From positions 1 through 64,000 of the forward strand of contig JBLXCH010000002.1 in assembly GCA_048265065.1 (NCBI GenBank): DNA of 64,000 nt, in the 5' to 3' direction. The notes under the pieces are model-generated. The model did no database searches. It had not been told where the DNA came from and worked only from the letters and a program-made list of their open reading frames with translations. Shown piece after piece: positions 55,009 to 62,945 of this stretch. How positions within the stretch are numbered: position 1 is the stretch's first letter; each line of letters begins with the position of its first letter. The translations under genes were made by a program, and so were the position numbers. The DNA comes from Motiliproteus sp048265065 (GTDB lineage Bacteria > Pseudomonadota > Gammaproteobacteria > Pseudomonadales > Balneatricaceae).

Positions 55009-55149
55009 TTGCTTAATCAACCGTTGAGTTTTACTCACTTTATTGTTCACTTTTTTTCTTGGTAAAGCGTAGTCATCTGGCCTTTATCTACTCGCCGTTA
55101 TGCTATGATTGTCCTCTTTTTTTATTAGTTAACAGGCATCAACTGTTTC

Positions 55150-56382
55150 ATGCACAAGGTTAATTCCATGGATAAGAGCAAAATCAAGTTTTTACTGCTT
55201 GAGGGTGTTCATCAATCAGCCGTTGACGCATTGAATAATGCTGGCTTCACCGAAATTGAATATTTAAAAACCGCTTTATCTGAAGATGAATTGGTTGAAC
55301 GTATCAAAGGTGTTCACTTTATTGGTATTCGTTCACGCACGCAGCTAACGGAGCGGGTGTTTGCCGCAGCCGATAAGTTGATGTCCGTAGGTTGTTTTTG
55401 TATTGGTACGAACCAAGTCGACTTACAAGCTGCGATGGTTCGTGGTGTCTCTGTGTTCAATGCACCGTATTCGAATACACGTAGCGTTGCTGAATTAGTG
55501 TTGGCACAGGCAATCATCTTGTTGCGCGGTGTGGCAGAGAAGAATGCTAAAGCTCATCGTGGTGTTTGGTTAAAATCAGCAACCAATAGCTTCGAAGCCC
55601 GTGGCAAGCAGCTCGGTATCATCGGTTACGGTAGTATTGGTTCTCAGTTGAGTGTTATGGCTGAGTCGCTTGGAATGAAAGTCTGCTTTTATGACGTTAT
55701 TAGTAAACTACCTATTGGTAATGCAAGCCAGAAAAGCACGTTGGATGAGTTGTTAGCAACCAGTGATGTGGTGAGTTTGCACGTTCCTGAAACGATGAAT
55801 ACACAGAATTTAATCGGTGCTAAACAGCTGAAGAAAATGAAGCAAGGTAGCATCCTGATCAATGCGGCGCGAGGCACGGTTGTAGATATTGATGCTCTGT
55901 CTAAGGAGTTAGAGTCAGGAAAGCTGCTTGGCGCGGCGATCGATGTTTTCCCTGTTGAGCCTCGTTCAAATGACGATGAGTTTATTTCACCACTACGTGA
56001 ATTTGATAATGTGATTCTGACGCCTCATATCGGCGGTAGTACGGTAGAAGCACAGGAAAATATCGGCGTCGAAGTGGCAGAAAAACTGATTCGCTACTGT
56101 GATAATGGCTCGACGATTGGTTCTGTGAACTTTCCAGAAGTTGCGCTACCTTCGCACCCAGATCAACACCGAGTGTTGCATATTCATAAAAACGTACCAG
56201 GGGTACTTAGCAGTATCAACCAGGTGTTTTCTGATCATAAGATCAACATTAGTGGTCAGTATTTGCAGACAAATGAAAACGTCGGCTACGTGGTTATGGA
56301 TATCGATGCAGAACACAGTGATCTTGCATTAACACAGTTGCAAAAGGTTCCAGCAACGATTCGTTGTCGCGTTTTGTTTTAA
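55150..56382 (+). CDS. serA: D-3-phosphoglycerate dehydrogenase
   Basis: SerA oxidises 3-phosphoglycerate, the first step to serine. The 410-residue protein has a substrate domain (FIGIRSRTQLTE, GCFCIGTNQVDLQAA), the NAD fold GIIGYGSIGSQLSVMAESLG, INAARGTVVD with catalytic Arg, TPHIGGSTVEAQENIGVEVA with the active His, and a C-terminal ACT domain (HKNVPGVLSSINQVF) for serine feedback, the same size and layout as E. coli SerA. Its stop shares TTAA with the convergent hydrolase gene. Confidence 0.96.
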   Translation: MHKVNSMDKSKIKFLLLEGVHQSAVDALNNAGFTEIEYLKTALSEDELVERIKGVHFIGIRSRTQLTERVFAAADKLMSVGCFCIGTNQVDLQAAMVRGVSVFNAPYSNTRSVAELVLAQAIILLRGVAEKNAKAHRGVWLKSATNSFEARGKQLGIIGYGSIGSQLSVMAESLGMKVCFYDVISKLPIGNASQKSTLDELLATSDVVSLHVPETMNTQNLIGAKQLKKMKQGSILINAARGTVVDIDALSKELESGKLLGAAIDVFPVEPRSNDDEFISPLREFDNVILTPHIGGSTVEAQENIGVEVAEKLIRYCDNGSTIGSVNFPEVALPSHPDQHRVLHIHKNVPGVLSSINQVFSDHKINISGQYLQTNENVGYVVMDIDAEHSDLALTQLQKVPATIRCRVLF

Positions 56383-57335
56383 TCGCTCTCTTCTTTGCTG
56401 CTTTGCGTTTGGTTAGGCCAGTGTTGGTCTAACCAAGCAAAGTAAGCTTCCCTGATTGATGGGATTTCGTTGGCTAAGTTGTGCTTTCCTGTAGGGAGCA
56501 ATAACTCTTCTGCTTGAGGAAATTGCCGTCGCAGTACTTTCAGATTAAACCGCCAATCCACGGTATTGTCTTGCTGTCCTTGAATAATCATAGGGCGTAA
56601 ATCGGTGCGGGAAGGTAATCCTAGGTAAGCTGATTGCCAGCGTATCATCGAGCCTATCCAGGTCGTGCAGGTGTGGCGGTTTTGTAACGGATCTTGGTGT
56701 TGAATAAACTCTAAGAACGCGCTGTCATGGCTGTTATCAGTGAACTTTCTTGGCACTTGCCGGAGCCCGCGGCCTAAGATTAAGTATAGTGTGCGGATGG
56801 CCAACCAATATCTAGGCCGGACTAAAGGGGCTAAATAAACTAACTGCTCAGCGTTTTGATCAGGGTGAGTAAGTAGGTAGTCGCTAATGATAGCGGCGCC
56901 TGTGCTTTGACCAACAAAACTCAGAGGTTGAGCTTTTTGTTGTGTTAATTCAATGAGTTTTCCAAATACTGACTGGTAGCTTGAGAAGCCATCAATTGAG
57001 GCTCTGTCGCCTCCTGAGAGGCCGTGACCGGGTAAATCACAGCCGACAACCACTAACTGTTTATCTAACAGGTAGCGAACCCAATGTTTCATCAAGCCGA
57101 AATGGTCGTGATAGCCGTGTTGTAAAATTACAGCGCCTTTGGGATCAGCTGGCGAAAATACCTGACAGGCTACGCTAAAACCTTGTAAATCTATGAGGCC
57201 AAGGTGATGGTCGACTTCAGAGAAATTAAGCTGATAAAGGTTACGGTAAGAATCGTAGAGCGGGTCGTTGGCCTTGGCGTTGGTTATGGTTGTTATTTGT
57301 GCGCGTAAAGTAGTCAGTGGAAGAGAGCGTGTCAT
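56379..57335 (-). CDS. Alpha/beta hydrolase, lysophospholipase/monoacylglycerol lipase-like
   Basis: A soluble 318-residue serine hydrolase. It shows the oxyanion region LQHGYHDHFG, GCDLPGHGLSGG, a nucleophile elbow GQSTGAAI, an acid in QGQQDNTVDW and a catalytic His in GKHNLANE. The HGLSGG and GQSTG patterns fit the PldB/monoacylglycerol-lipase branch, but the substrate is not determined. No signal peptide is seen. It is transcribed toward serA and overlaps its last four bases. Confidence 0.8.
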   Translation of the reverse strand: MTRSLPLTTLRAQITTITNAKANDPLYDSYRNLYQLNFSEVDHHLGLIDLQGFSVACQVFSPADPKGAVILQHGYHDHFGLMKHWVRYLLDKQLVVVGCDLPGHGLSGGDRASIDGFSSYQSVFGKLIELTQQKAQPLSFVGQSTGAAIISDYLLTHPDQNAEQLVYLAPLVRPRYWLAIRTLYLILGRGLRQVPRKFTDNSHDSAFLEFIQHQDPLQNRHTCTTWIGSMIRWQSAYLGLPSRTDLRPMIIQGQQDNTVDWRFNLKVLRRQFPQAEELLLPTGKHNLANEIPSIREAYFAWLDQHWPNQTQSSKEESD

Positions 57336-57347
57336 CGATTCACCAAG

Positions 57348-57374
57348 AAAAAAGGCAGCGATATGCTGCCTTTT
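57348..57374 (-). terminator. Intrinsic terminator after fba
   Basis: On the minus strand AAAAGGCAGC pairs with GCTGCCTTTT around a five-base loop and ends in a T run. It lies about 60 bases after the fba stop, closing the tkt-epd-pgk-fba operon, just before the hydrolase gene. Confidence 0.9.
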
Positions 57375-57433
57375 AACTGTAGAGAAGCGTGCCGAATTAT
57401 CAACTACTACTCATCAGGACTAGAATAAATCCA

Positions 57434-58468
57434 TTAATAAATCTCTGACATTTTCTCTAAGCTGATCGCTTTAATTTTGTCCGCGTGACCCGCAGTACCA
57501 AATGACTCATAGCGAGCCGCAGCGATGTCTGACATCGATTTGATGGTTTCTTTTAAGTACTTACGTGGGTCGAATTCTGCTGGATTTTCGGCCATAAAGC
57601 GACGAATCGTGCCGGTGGATGCTAAACGTAAGTCCGTATCAATATTGACCTTGCGAACGCCATGCTTGATACCTTCAACAATTTGTTCCACCGGTACGCC
57701 GTAGGTTTCAGGAATAGCGCCACCAAATTCATTAATGACAGCCAACCAATCTTGAGGCACCGAAGAAGAACCGTGCATCACCAGGTGGGTGTTAGGAATC
57801 CGCTGGTGAATGCCCTTGATGCGCTCAATTGAGAGAACATCATCTGTTGGTGGGCGAGTAAACTTGTAAGCGCCGTGGCTTGTCCCGCAAGCAATCGCGA
57901 GCGCGTCGACACCGGTTTTTTCAACAAAGTCAGCGGCTTCGTCAGGGTCAGTCAGCATTTGATCGTGAGATAAGATGCCTTCCGCGCCAACACCGTCTTC
58001 TTCGCCTGCTTGACCTGTTTCTAGTGAGCCAAGGCAACCGAGTTCACCCTCAACAGATACGCCGCAAGCATGCGCCATTTCTACAGTGCGACGAGTGACA
58101 TCAACGTTGTATTCATAGCTGCTTGGGGTTTTACCATCCGCCATTAATGAACCGTCCATCATTACTGATGAAAAGCCTAATTGAATGGAGCGTTGGCAAA
58201 TGGCGGGTGTGGTGCCGTGGTCTTGGTGCATACACACTGGAATGTGAGGAAACTCTTCGATGGCAGCAAGGATCATGTGTTTTAAAAAGTTTGATCCGGC
58301 GTATTTGCGAGCGCCTGCTGATGCCTGAACAATCACTGGGCTGTTGGTTCTATCCGCCGCTTCCATGATTGCGCGCATTTGTTCTAAATTGTTTACATTG
58401 AATGCGGGAATGCCGTAGTTATATTCTGCGGCATGGTCCAGCAGTTGTCTCATACTGATAAGCGCCAT
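57434..58468 (-). CDS. fba: Fructose-bisphosphate aldolase, class II
   Basis: Class II aldolase cleaves fructose-1,6-bisphosphate to two triose phosphates using zinc. The 344-residue protein starts MALISMRQLLDHAAEYNYG and carries the metal-binding MHQDHGTTPA, SVEGELGCLGSLE, ALAIACGTSHGAYKF, LVMHGSSSVPQDWL and KVNIDTDLRLA. It looks like the Calvin-cycle subtype common in these bacteria. ATG 58468 with AGAGAGG upstream is preferred over the longer open frame. Last gene of the operon. Confidence 0.96.
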   Translation of the reverse strand: MALISMRQLLDHAAEYNYGIPAFNVNNLEQMRAIMEAADRTNSPVIVQASAGARKYAGSNFLKHMILAAIEEFPHIPVCMHQDHGTTPAICQRSIQLGFSSVMMDGSLMADGKTPSSYEYNVDVTRRTVEMAHACGVSVEGELGCLGSLETGQAGEEDGVGAEGILSHDQMLTDPDEAADFVEKTGVDALAIACGTSHGAYKFTRPPTDDVLSIERIKGIHQRIPNTHLVMHGSSSVPQDWLAVINEFGGAIPETYGVPVEQIVEGIKHGVRKVNIDTDLRLASTGTIRRFMAENPAEFDPRKYLKETIKSMSDIAAARYESFGTAGHADKIKAISLEKMSEIY

Positions 58469-58527
58469 AATTGCCTCTCTGTGTACTATTGTGCCGACTA
58501 TTGTCGGTCTCAATTCAAAATTCGGTA

Positions 58528-59685
58528 TTAAGCTCGTTCTTCTAAGATTGCTACAGCAGGTAGTGTTTTACCTTCAACGAACTCTAAAAATGCACCGCCC
58601 CCGGTGGAGATGTAGGACACTTTGTCGGCGATGCCGTACTTATCAACTGCTGCTAAGGTATCACCCCCGCCTGCAATAGAAAATCCTGAACTGTTGGCGA
58701 TAGCCATAGATAGTGTTTCTGTGCCGTGGCCAAACTGGTCAAACTCAAAAACACCGACGGGGCCATTCCAGATAATGGTGTTTGCAGATTCAAGGATCTT
58801 AGCTAAAGATTTAGCACTTTCTGGGCCAATATCTAAAATCATGTCATCTTTACCTACGTCGGCAACAGGCTTGATTGTTGCTTCGGCAGTTTCGGAAAAC
58901 TCGGTTGCGACAACGACATCGGTGGGTAAAGGAATCGATGTTTTGGCCATCAGAGCTTTGGCTTGATCAATTAAGTCTTCTTCAAACAGTGACTTACCAA
59001 CAGGAAAGCCAGCCGCTGCCAAAAAGGTGTTCGCGATACCACCACCGACAATGAGTTGATCCACTTTATCGGACAGGGATTCAAGGACAGTCAATTTAGT
59101 GGAAACCTTGGACCCGCCAACGATAGCAGCCATTGGTTTAGCCGGGTTGTCCAGTGCACGTGCCAAGGCCTCTAGTTCGTTCGCTAATAAAGGGCCGGCG
59201 CAGGCAACAGGTGCATATTTAGCAACGCCATGCGTTGATGCTTGGGCACGGTGGGCTGTGCCAAATGCGTCCATAACAAAGATATCGCATAGCTTTGCCA
59301 TCTTTTGAGACAGGCTGTCGCTATTGCTTTTTTCGCCGTTGTTAAAGCGAACGTTTTCTAAAATGACGACTTCACCGGCTTGGGCCTCTACGCCATTAAG
59401 CCAATTCTTTTCAAAACGGACGCTGCGGTTTAGTAGGCTGGAGAGATGGTCTGCAACCGGCGCGAGAGAAAAGTCCTCGTCGTATTCGCCCTCCGTTGGG
59501 CGGCCTAGGTGAGACATAATGAATATTTTAGCGCCGGCTGCAATGGCATGTTCTATCGTTGGTAACGCGGCTCTGATGCGAGCGTCGCTGGTCACTTTTC
59601 CGTCTTTAATGGGAACGTTTAGGTCTTCACGGATTAACAGGCGCTTGCCTTGTAAATCCAGGTCCATCATCTTGATTACACTCAT
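58528..59685 (-). CDS. pgk: Phosphoglycerate kinase
   Basis: Pgk transfers phosphate between 1,3-bisphosphoglycerate and ADP. The 385-residue protein begins MSVIKMMDLDLQGKRLLIRE with the substrate-binding RxDxNVP, then IMSHLGRPTEG, LLENVRF-type VVILENVRFN, the hinge GGSKVSTKL, and IWNGPVGVFE and GGGDTLAAV for nucleotide. Length is typical. AGGGTAA precedes the ATG. It lies between epd and fba. Confidence 0.97.
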   Translation of the reverse strand: MSVIKMMDLDLQGKRLLIREDLNVPIKDGKVTSDARIRAALPTIEHAIAAGAKIFIMSHLGRPTEGEYDEDFSLAPVADHLSSLLNRSVRFEKNWLNGVEAQAGEVVILENVRFNNGEKSNSDSLSQKMAKLCDIFVMDAFGTAHRAQASTHGVAKYAPVACAGPLLANELEALARALDNPAKPMAAIVGGSKVSTKLTVLESLSDKVDQLIVGGGIANTFLAAAGFPVGKSLFEEDLIDQAKALMAKTSIPLPTDVVVATEFSETAEATIKPVADVGKDDMILDIGPESAKSLAKILESANTIIWNGPVGVFEFDQFGHGTETLSMAIANSSGFSIAGGGDTLAAVDKYGIADKVSYISTGGGAFLEFVEGKTLPAVAILEERA

Positions 59686-59705
59686 CGGTTACCCTGTTGT
59701 GGTCA

Positions 59706-60589
59706 TTACTTTTGATCACTGGATAAATCTAACCAGTGTTGCGTGACATTTAACATACGATTCGCGAATCCCCATTCATTGTCAAACCAGCAAACGAGTT
59801 TGAGCAATGTCCCTTGGCTGATTCGCGTTTGTGTACCATCGACAATGCCAGATCGAGGGTCAGTATTAAAGTCTATCGAAGCATGGGGCTCTTNNNNNNN
59901 NNNNNNNNNNNNNNNNNNNNNNNNNNNNNNNNNNNNNNNNNNNNNNNNNNNNNNNNNNNNNNNNNNNNNNNNNNNNNNNNNNNNNNNNNNNNNAGGTTGG
60001 TATGGTGATAGCTATCAATGACTGGTTGATCGTTCATTGCTGAGTGAATAGTGGTAGTGACACCGCTTTCGATACCGAACTGACGATGGATAATGTCGAG
60101 TAATGGTACTAAGCAGTTGGTAGTGCACGACGCATTAGAGACAATGCGGTGGTCGGCACGGAGTTGATCTTGATTTAGTCCGTAAACGATCGTTGCATCC
60201 ACATCGGCTGAGGCAGGTTGAGAAAATAACAAGCGTTTTGCCCCAGCGTTAATGAGTGTCTCGGCGGTTTCGCGATCACTGAATGAGCCCGAGCACTCCA
60301 GCACGATATCCACATTATGGGCAGACCAGTCGAGTTCACCTGCTGAGCTTTCATTAAGCAGGATGATTTTGTCATCACCGACGATGAGGTGATCATCGTT
60401 ATGACTGACCGGTAAAGGGAAGCGGCCGTGAGTGGTGTCATAGCGAGTAAGATAAGCAATCGTTTCGACGTCAGCCAACTCATTAATCGCGACTATCTTC
60501 AGATTGCTAAAAAGCGGGTCTGAGTAGCAGGCTCTAAGCACCGACTGGCCGATGCGACCGTATCCATTGATGGCGACTCGGTAGCTCAT
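59706..60589 (-). CDS. epd: Erythrose-4-phosphate dehydrogenase (GAPDH family), interrupted by an assembly gap
   Basis: Epd oxidises erythrose-4-phosphate for pyridoxal phosphate synthesis; it is a GAPDH homologue. The N-terminal 198 residues show VAINGYGRIGQSVLRA, VVAINELAD-type KIVAINELADVE, and the catalytic SNASCTTNC followed by THSAMNDQPVIDSYH, closest to Epd. After 100 N the last 61 residues resume (EPHASIDFNTDPRSGIVDG, CWFDNEWGFANRML) in another frame. Compared with the usual 339 residues, about 80 are missing, so the true gap is nearer 240 bases. A glycolytic Gap in the tkt-pgk-fba setting is the alternative. Confidence 0.88.
59894..59993. other. 100-N scaffold gap within epd
   Basis: Exactly 100 N. 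Flanks do not overlap, and the frames on either side do not agree across 100 bases, so the length is a placeholder. Confidence 0.97.
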
Positions 60590-60629
60590 CGTACTTATTG
60601 CCTGCTCAGCTTACTCAGTGTGTCGACGC

Positions 60630-62624
60630 TCAAAATAAGCTCTTTACCGTGCTGACTACGTTTTCAGTGGTAAAACCAAAGTGTTTGAACAGGTCGCCCG
60701 CTGGTGCCGATTCACCAAAACTGCGCATGCCAATCACCTTGCCATCAAGGCCAACGTATTTGTACCAGTAGTCTGCGTGAGCCGCTTCAATGGCAACACG
60801 TTTCGTGACCGTTGATGGCAATACGGTTTGCCGATATTCGCTAGACTGAGCTTCGAACAATTCGGCGCAAGGCATCGACACGACACGAACCTTGGTGCCG
60901 TTTGCTGTTAATGATTCAGCGGCAGACATTGCCAAAGCCACTTCTGAGCCAGTTGCAATTAAAATAGCGTCTGGTGTGCCGTCGGTATCTTTGAGGATAT
61001 AAGCGCCGCGTTGAATGGCAGCCACTTGTTCCGCATCGCGGGTTTGGTGCGGTAAACCTTGGCGAGAGAATATCAATGACGACGGACCGTCCGTTTTCTC
61101 AATGGCTGACTTCCACGCGACGGCTGACTCAACCGTATCGCAAGGGCGCCATGTGCTCATGTTAGGGGTGGTGCGAAGGTTGGCAATTTGTTCAATAGGT
61201 TGGTGTGTTGGGCCATCTTCACCAAGACCGATAGAGTCGTGGGTATATACGAAAATTGCACGCTGCTGCATTAATGCAGCCATGCGGATTGCGTTGCGGG
61301 CGTATTCCATGAAGACAAGGAAGGTCGCGCCATATGGAATAAATCCGCCATGTAAAGCCACGCCGTTCATAATGGCAGACATGCCAAACTCACGCACGCC
61401 GTAAAACACGTAGTTGCCATCACTATTGTCTTTGCTGACACCTTTGCTACCAGACCATAGGGTCAGGTTGGAGCCAGCTAAATCGGCAGATCCACCGAGT
61501 AATTCAGGTAACAAAGGACCGAAAGTGTTTAACGTATTTTGTGATGCTTTGCGGCTAGCGATGGTTTCGCCATCATTTTGTAGCTGGTTGATATAGTTGT
61601 TGGCTTTTTCTGCAAAGTCAGTGGGCAAGTCACCACTAACACGACGTAGTAGTTCAACCGCTAGATCGGGATGGGTTTCGCTGTAACGTGCAAAAAGATC
61701 ATTCCAGTTGTTTTCTCGAATAACGCCAGACGTTTTTGCATCCCAACCGTCATAGATATCCTGTGGAACATCAAATGGCGCATGAGGCCAGTCGAGTTTT
61801 TCACGAGTAAGAGCAATTTCATCATCGCCTAATGGTGCACCGTGACAAGACTCTGTGCCCTCTTTGTTCGGTGAGCCAAAACCAATCACTGTTTTGCAGC
61901 ATATTAGCGTTGGTTGTTCAGTGTTCTCGCGAGCTGCGTCAATGGCGTCTGCAATGGCGTCTGCATCGTGGCCGTCGACGTTAGGGATAACTTGCCAGTT
62001 GTATGCTTCAAAGCGTTTTGCTGTGTCATCGGTGAACCAACCTTCGACTTCGCCATCGATAGATATGCCATTGTCATCGTAGAAGAAGATTAATTTTCCG
62101 AGACCAAGCGTTCCTGCTAATGAACAGGCTTCGTGGGAGATGCCCTCCATCAAGCAGCCGTCACCGTGAAACGCATAGGTGTAATGATCAATGACTTCGA
62201 AACCTTCACGGTTGAACTGTCCTGCGAGTGTCTTCTCAGCAAGTGCCATGCCGACGGCGTTAGCAATACCTTGGCCAAGGGGGCCAGTGGTTGTTTCAAT
62301 GCCTGGCGCGTAGCCTAGTTCTGGGTGTCCCGCGGTTTTTGCATGTAACTGACGAAAGTTTTTAAGGTCATCGACACTGAGATCATAGCCGCTCAAATGA
62401 AGCAGTGAATAGAGCAACATGGAGCCATGACCGTTTGATAAAACAAAACGATCTCGGTTTAACCACTCAGGGTTGCTAGGGTTATGCTGAAGATATTCGT
62501 TCCATAATACTTCGGCGATATCTGCCATGCCCATCGGCGCACCTGGGTGGCCTGATTTAGCTTGTTGAACGGCATCCATGCTCAAAGCGCGAATAGCATT
62601 GGCTAGCTGTCTACGAGACGGCAT
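60630..62624 (-). CDS. tkt: Transketolase
   Basis: Transketolase moves two-carbon ketol units in the pentose phosphate and Calvin cycles using thiamine diphosphate. The 664-residue protein has GHPGAPMGMADIAEVLWN, ETTTGPLGQGIANAVG, the ThDP-motif GDGCLMEGISHEACSLAG, THDSIGLGEDGPTHQPIEQ and the PYR-domain SRQGLP. Length matches TktA. It is the first gene of tkt-epd-pgk-fba, is divergent from metK, and ThDP use links it to thiSG. Confidence 0.97.
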   Translation of the reverse strand: MPSRRQLANAIRALSMDAVQQAKSGHPGAPMGMADIAEVLWNEYLQHNPSNPEWLNRDRFVLSNGHGSMLLYSLLHLSGYDLSVDDLKNFRQLHAKTAGHPELGYAPGIETTTGPLGQGIANAVGMALAEKTLAGQFNREGFEVIDHYTYAFHGDGCLMEGISHEACSLAGTLGLGKLIFFYDDNGISIDGEVEGWFTDDTAKRFEAYNWQVIPNVDGHDADAIADAIDAARENTEQPTLICCKTVIGFGSPNKEGTESCHGAPLGDDEIALTREKLDWPHAPFDVPQDIYDGWDAKTSGVIRENNWNDLFARYSETHPDLAVELLRRVSGDLPTDFAEKANNYINQLQNDGETIASRKASQNTLNTFGPLLPELLGGSADLAGSNLTLWSGSKGVSKDNSDGNYVFYGVREFGMSAIMNGVALHGGFIPYGATFLVFMEYARNAIRMAALMQQRAIFVYTHDSIGLGEDGPTHQPIEQIANLRTTPNMSTWRPCDTVESAVAWKSAIEKTDGPSSLIFSRQGLPHQTRDAEQVAAIQRGAYILKDTDGTPDAILIATGSEVALAMSAAESLTANGTKVRVVSMPCAELFEAQSSEYRQTVLPSTVTKRVAIEAAHADYWYKYVGLDGKVIGMRSFGESAPAGDLFKHFGFTTENVVSTVKSLF

Positions 62625-62945
62625 TAACGATTACTCCTAGCTGTTTTTTAACGGCCCTTTAGTGGTCCGTCTTAAGCATCAAAAAATAGGTTGCGTATTG
62701 TCGCTTACTCAGCGTTTAGCTTCAAATGGAAAGCGACAAAAACGCCTTAAAATGGGGACTTTTTTTCGTTCATGAGTTAAAGAAGGTCAATTTGCTGCTA
62801 AGATAAGTCCGCGCTGCAAATACAGACTATTTTGTAGTGAGCTTTGATTTTTTATTGCAAGTGTATTGACCGGTTACCGGTTTTTCCTTTGCTTTGTAAT
62901 TAAGTCACTGTTTTTTAAACATTCAATTATGAAGGCAACTGCTCC
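62625..62945. promoter_or_regulatory. 321-base tkt/metK divergent intergenic region
   Basis: It must hold both promoters. Two structures are visible. TGTCGCTT (62699-62706) and AAGCGACA (62731-62738) form an 8-bp inverted repeat 75-114 bases upstream of tkt. ACCGG-tta-CCGGT (62869-62881) followed by T's (to 62885) looks like a short terminator or attenuator stem in the metK leader, 60 bases before its ATG. I could not assign reliable -35/-10 elements, and no known SAM riboswitch pattern was recognised. Confidence 0.5.

Noticed and set aside
59743..60021. Plus-strand frames running through the N block
   Set aside because: They cross 100 undetermined bases opposite epd; no evidence for coding.
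59706..60589. epd as a true pseudogene
   Set aside because: The frame break coincides exactly with the scaffold gap; both flanks keep family motifs, including the catalytic Cys region and the DNEWGFANRM end.
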